5,652 nt of DNA from a candidate division KSB1 bacterium (GTDB lineage Bacteria; Zhuqueibacterota; JdFR-76; DREG01): the NCBI GenBank assembly GCA_022566355.1, contig JADFJB010000188.1, forward strand, positions 1 to 5,652, written 5' to 3'. Each line of letters starts with the position of its first letter. The first letter of the stretch is position 1. This document shows positions 5,581 to 5,652 of the stretch, one piece after another. The notes beneath the pieces were generated by a model. It had not been told where the DNA came from, ran no database searches, and worked only from the letters and a program-made list of their open reading frames with translations. The position numbers and the translations under genes were made by a program.

Positions 5581-5652
5581 ATTTCACCCCGAAGGGGTTC
5601 GGCACTGTGAGGAGGCTTGATGGCTATAAATATTTCACTCCTATCGGAGTTA
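5581..5652 (+). repeat. Two copies of a short hairpin repeat, 51-nt period
   Basis: Copy 1 (5581-5599) reads ATTTCACCCCGAAGGGGTT and copy 2 starts ATTTCACTCC at 5632 and continues to the window edge. Each begins ATTTC and forms a 5-bp stem: ACCCC/GGGGT in copy 1, ACTCC/GGAGT in copy 2. The C:G to T:A change between copies is compensatory, so pairing is preserved. The loops differ (GAA and TATC). The start-to-start distance is 51 nt and the array may continue past the window. Similar ATTTCACCCC...GGGGTT units linked by TATAAAT are, from general familiarity, dispersed repeats in Bacteroidota-like genomes. Confidence 0.6.

Noticed and set aside
5581-5652. Beginning of a CRISPR array
   Set aside because: Only two short imperfect hairpin units at 51-nt spacing are visible, the repeat core is under 20 bp and varies between copies, and no cas gene is present.

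Overview
This window looks like accessory or decaying chromosomal DNA from an uncultured bacterium of moderate-to-low GC content. The main genes are AT-rich, with roughly 35-40% GC in the stretches I counted. A PadR regulator translationally coupled to a prefix-domain FtsX/MacB-type permease, together with several kinds of short intergenic palindromes, fits the Bacteroidota / Calditrichota / KSB1 neighbourhood. Acidobacteriota-like relatives use the same PadR-orphan permease arrangement, so the taxonomic placement is weak. No rRNA, tRNA, CRISPR array or intact transposase was seen.

Layout from left to right: (1) 1-about 195 is a GC-rich edge (62% GC by hand count over 1-180) with no gene I can support. 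(2) 174-611 on the minus strand is a solitary HicB-type antitoxin with a DNA-binding C-terminus and no recognisable hicA beside it. Its predicted promoter carries a near-perfect 18-bp dyad in the spacer, a good autoregulatory operator candidate. (3) 633-862 is a divergent intergenic region with a perfect 26-bp palindrome and the likely padR promoter. (4) 863-4250 on the plus strand is a PadR regulator, then a large permease gene starting in a 4-nt overlap (ATGA). That permease has an in-frame TGA at codon 200. It is followed immediately by the headless C-terminal end of a second, paralogous permease. (5) 4251-4569 is intergenic and holds an imperfect hairpin repeat of the dispersed GTCATTCTGA type. 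(6) 4570-5109 on the plus strand encodes a small HEAT/ARM-like helical-repeat protein. (7) 5187-5519 on the minus strand is an N-terminally truncated PIN-domain toxin relative (COG1569-like). (8) 5581-5652 holds two copies of a short hairpin repeat at 51-nt spacing, running to the window edge.

Taken together: padR and the permease form a PadR-controlled orphan transporter operon with no ATPase gene in the window. At least two tandem permease paralogs were probably present originally. One has since lost everything but its last domain, and the other is interrupted by a nonsense codon. Toxin-antitoxin remnants flank the operon on both sides. I see no convincing new multi-gene system. The most checkable points are the isolated TGA codon, the internal ribosome-binding site exactly at the prefix/core domain boundary, the operator dyad inside the hicB promoter, and the paired hairpin repeats.
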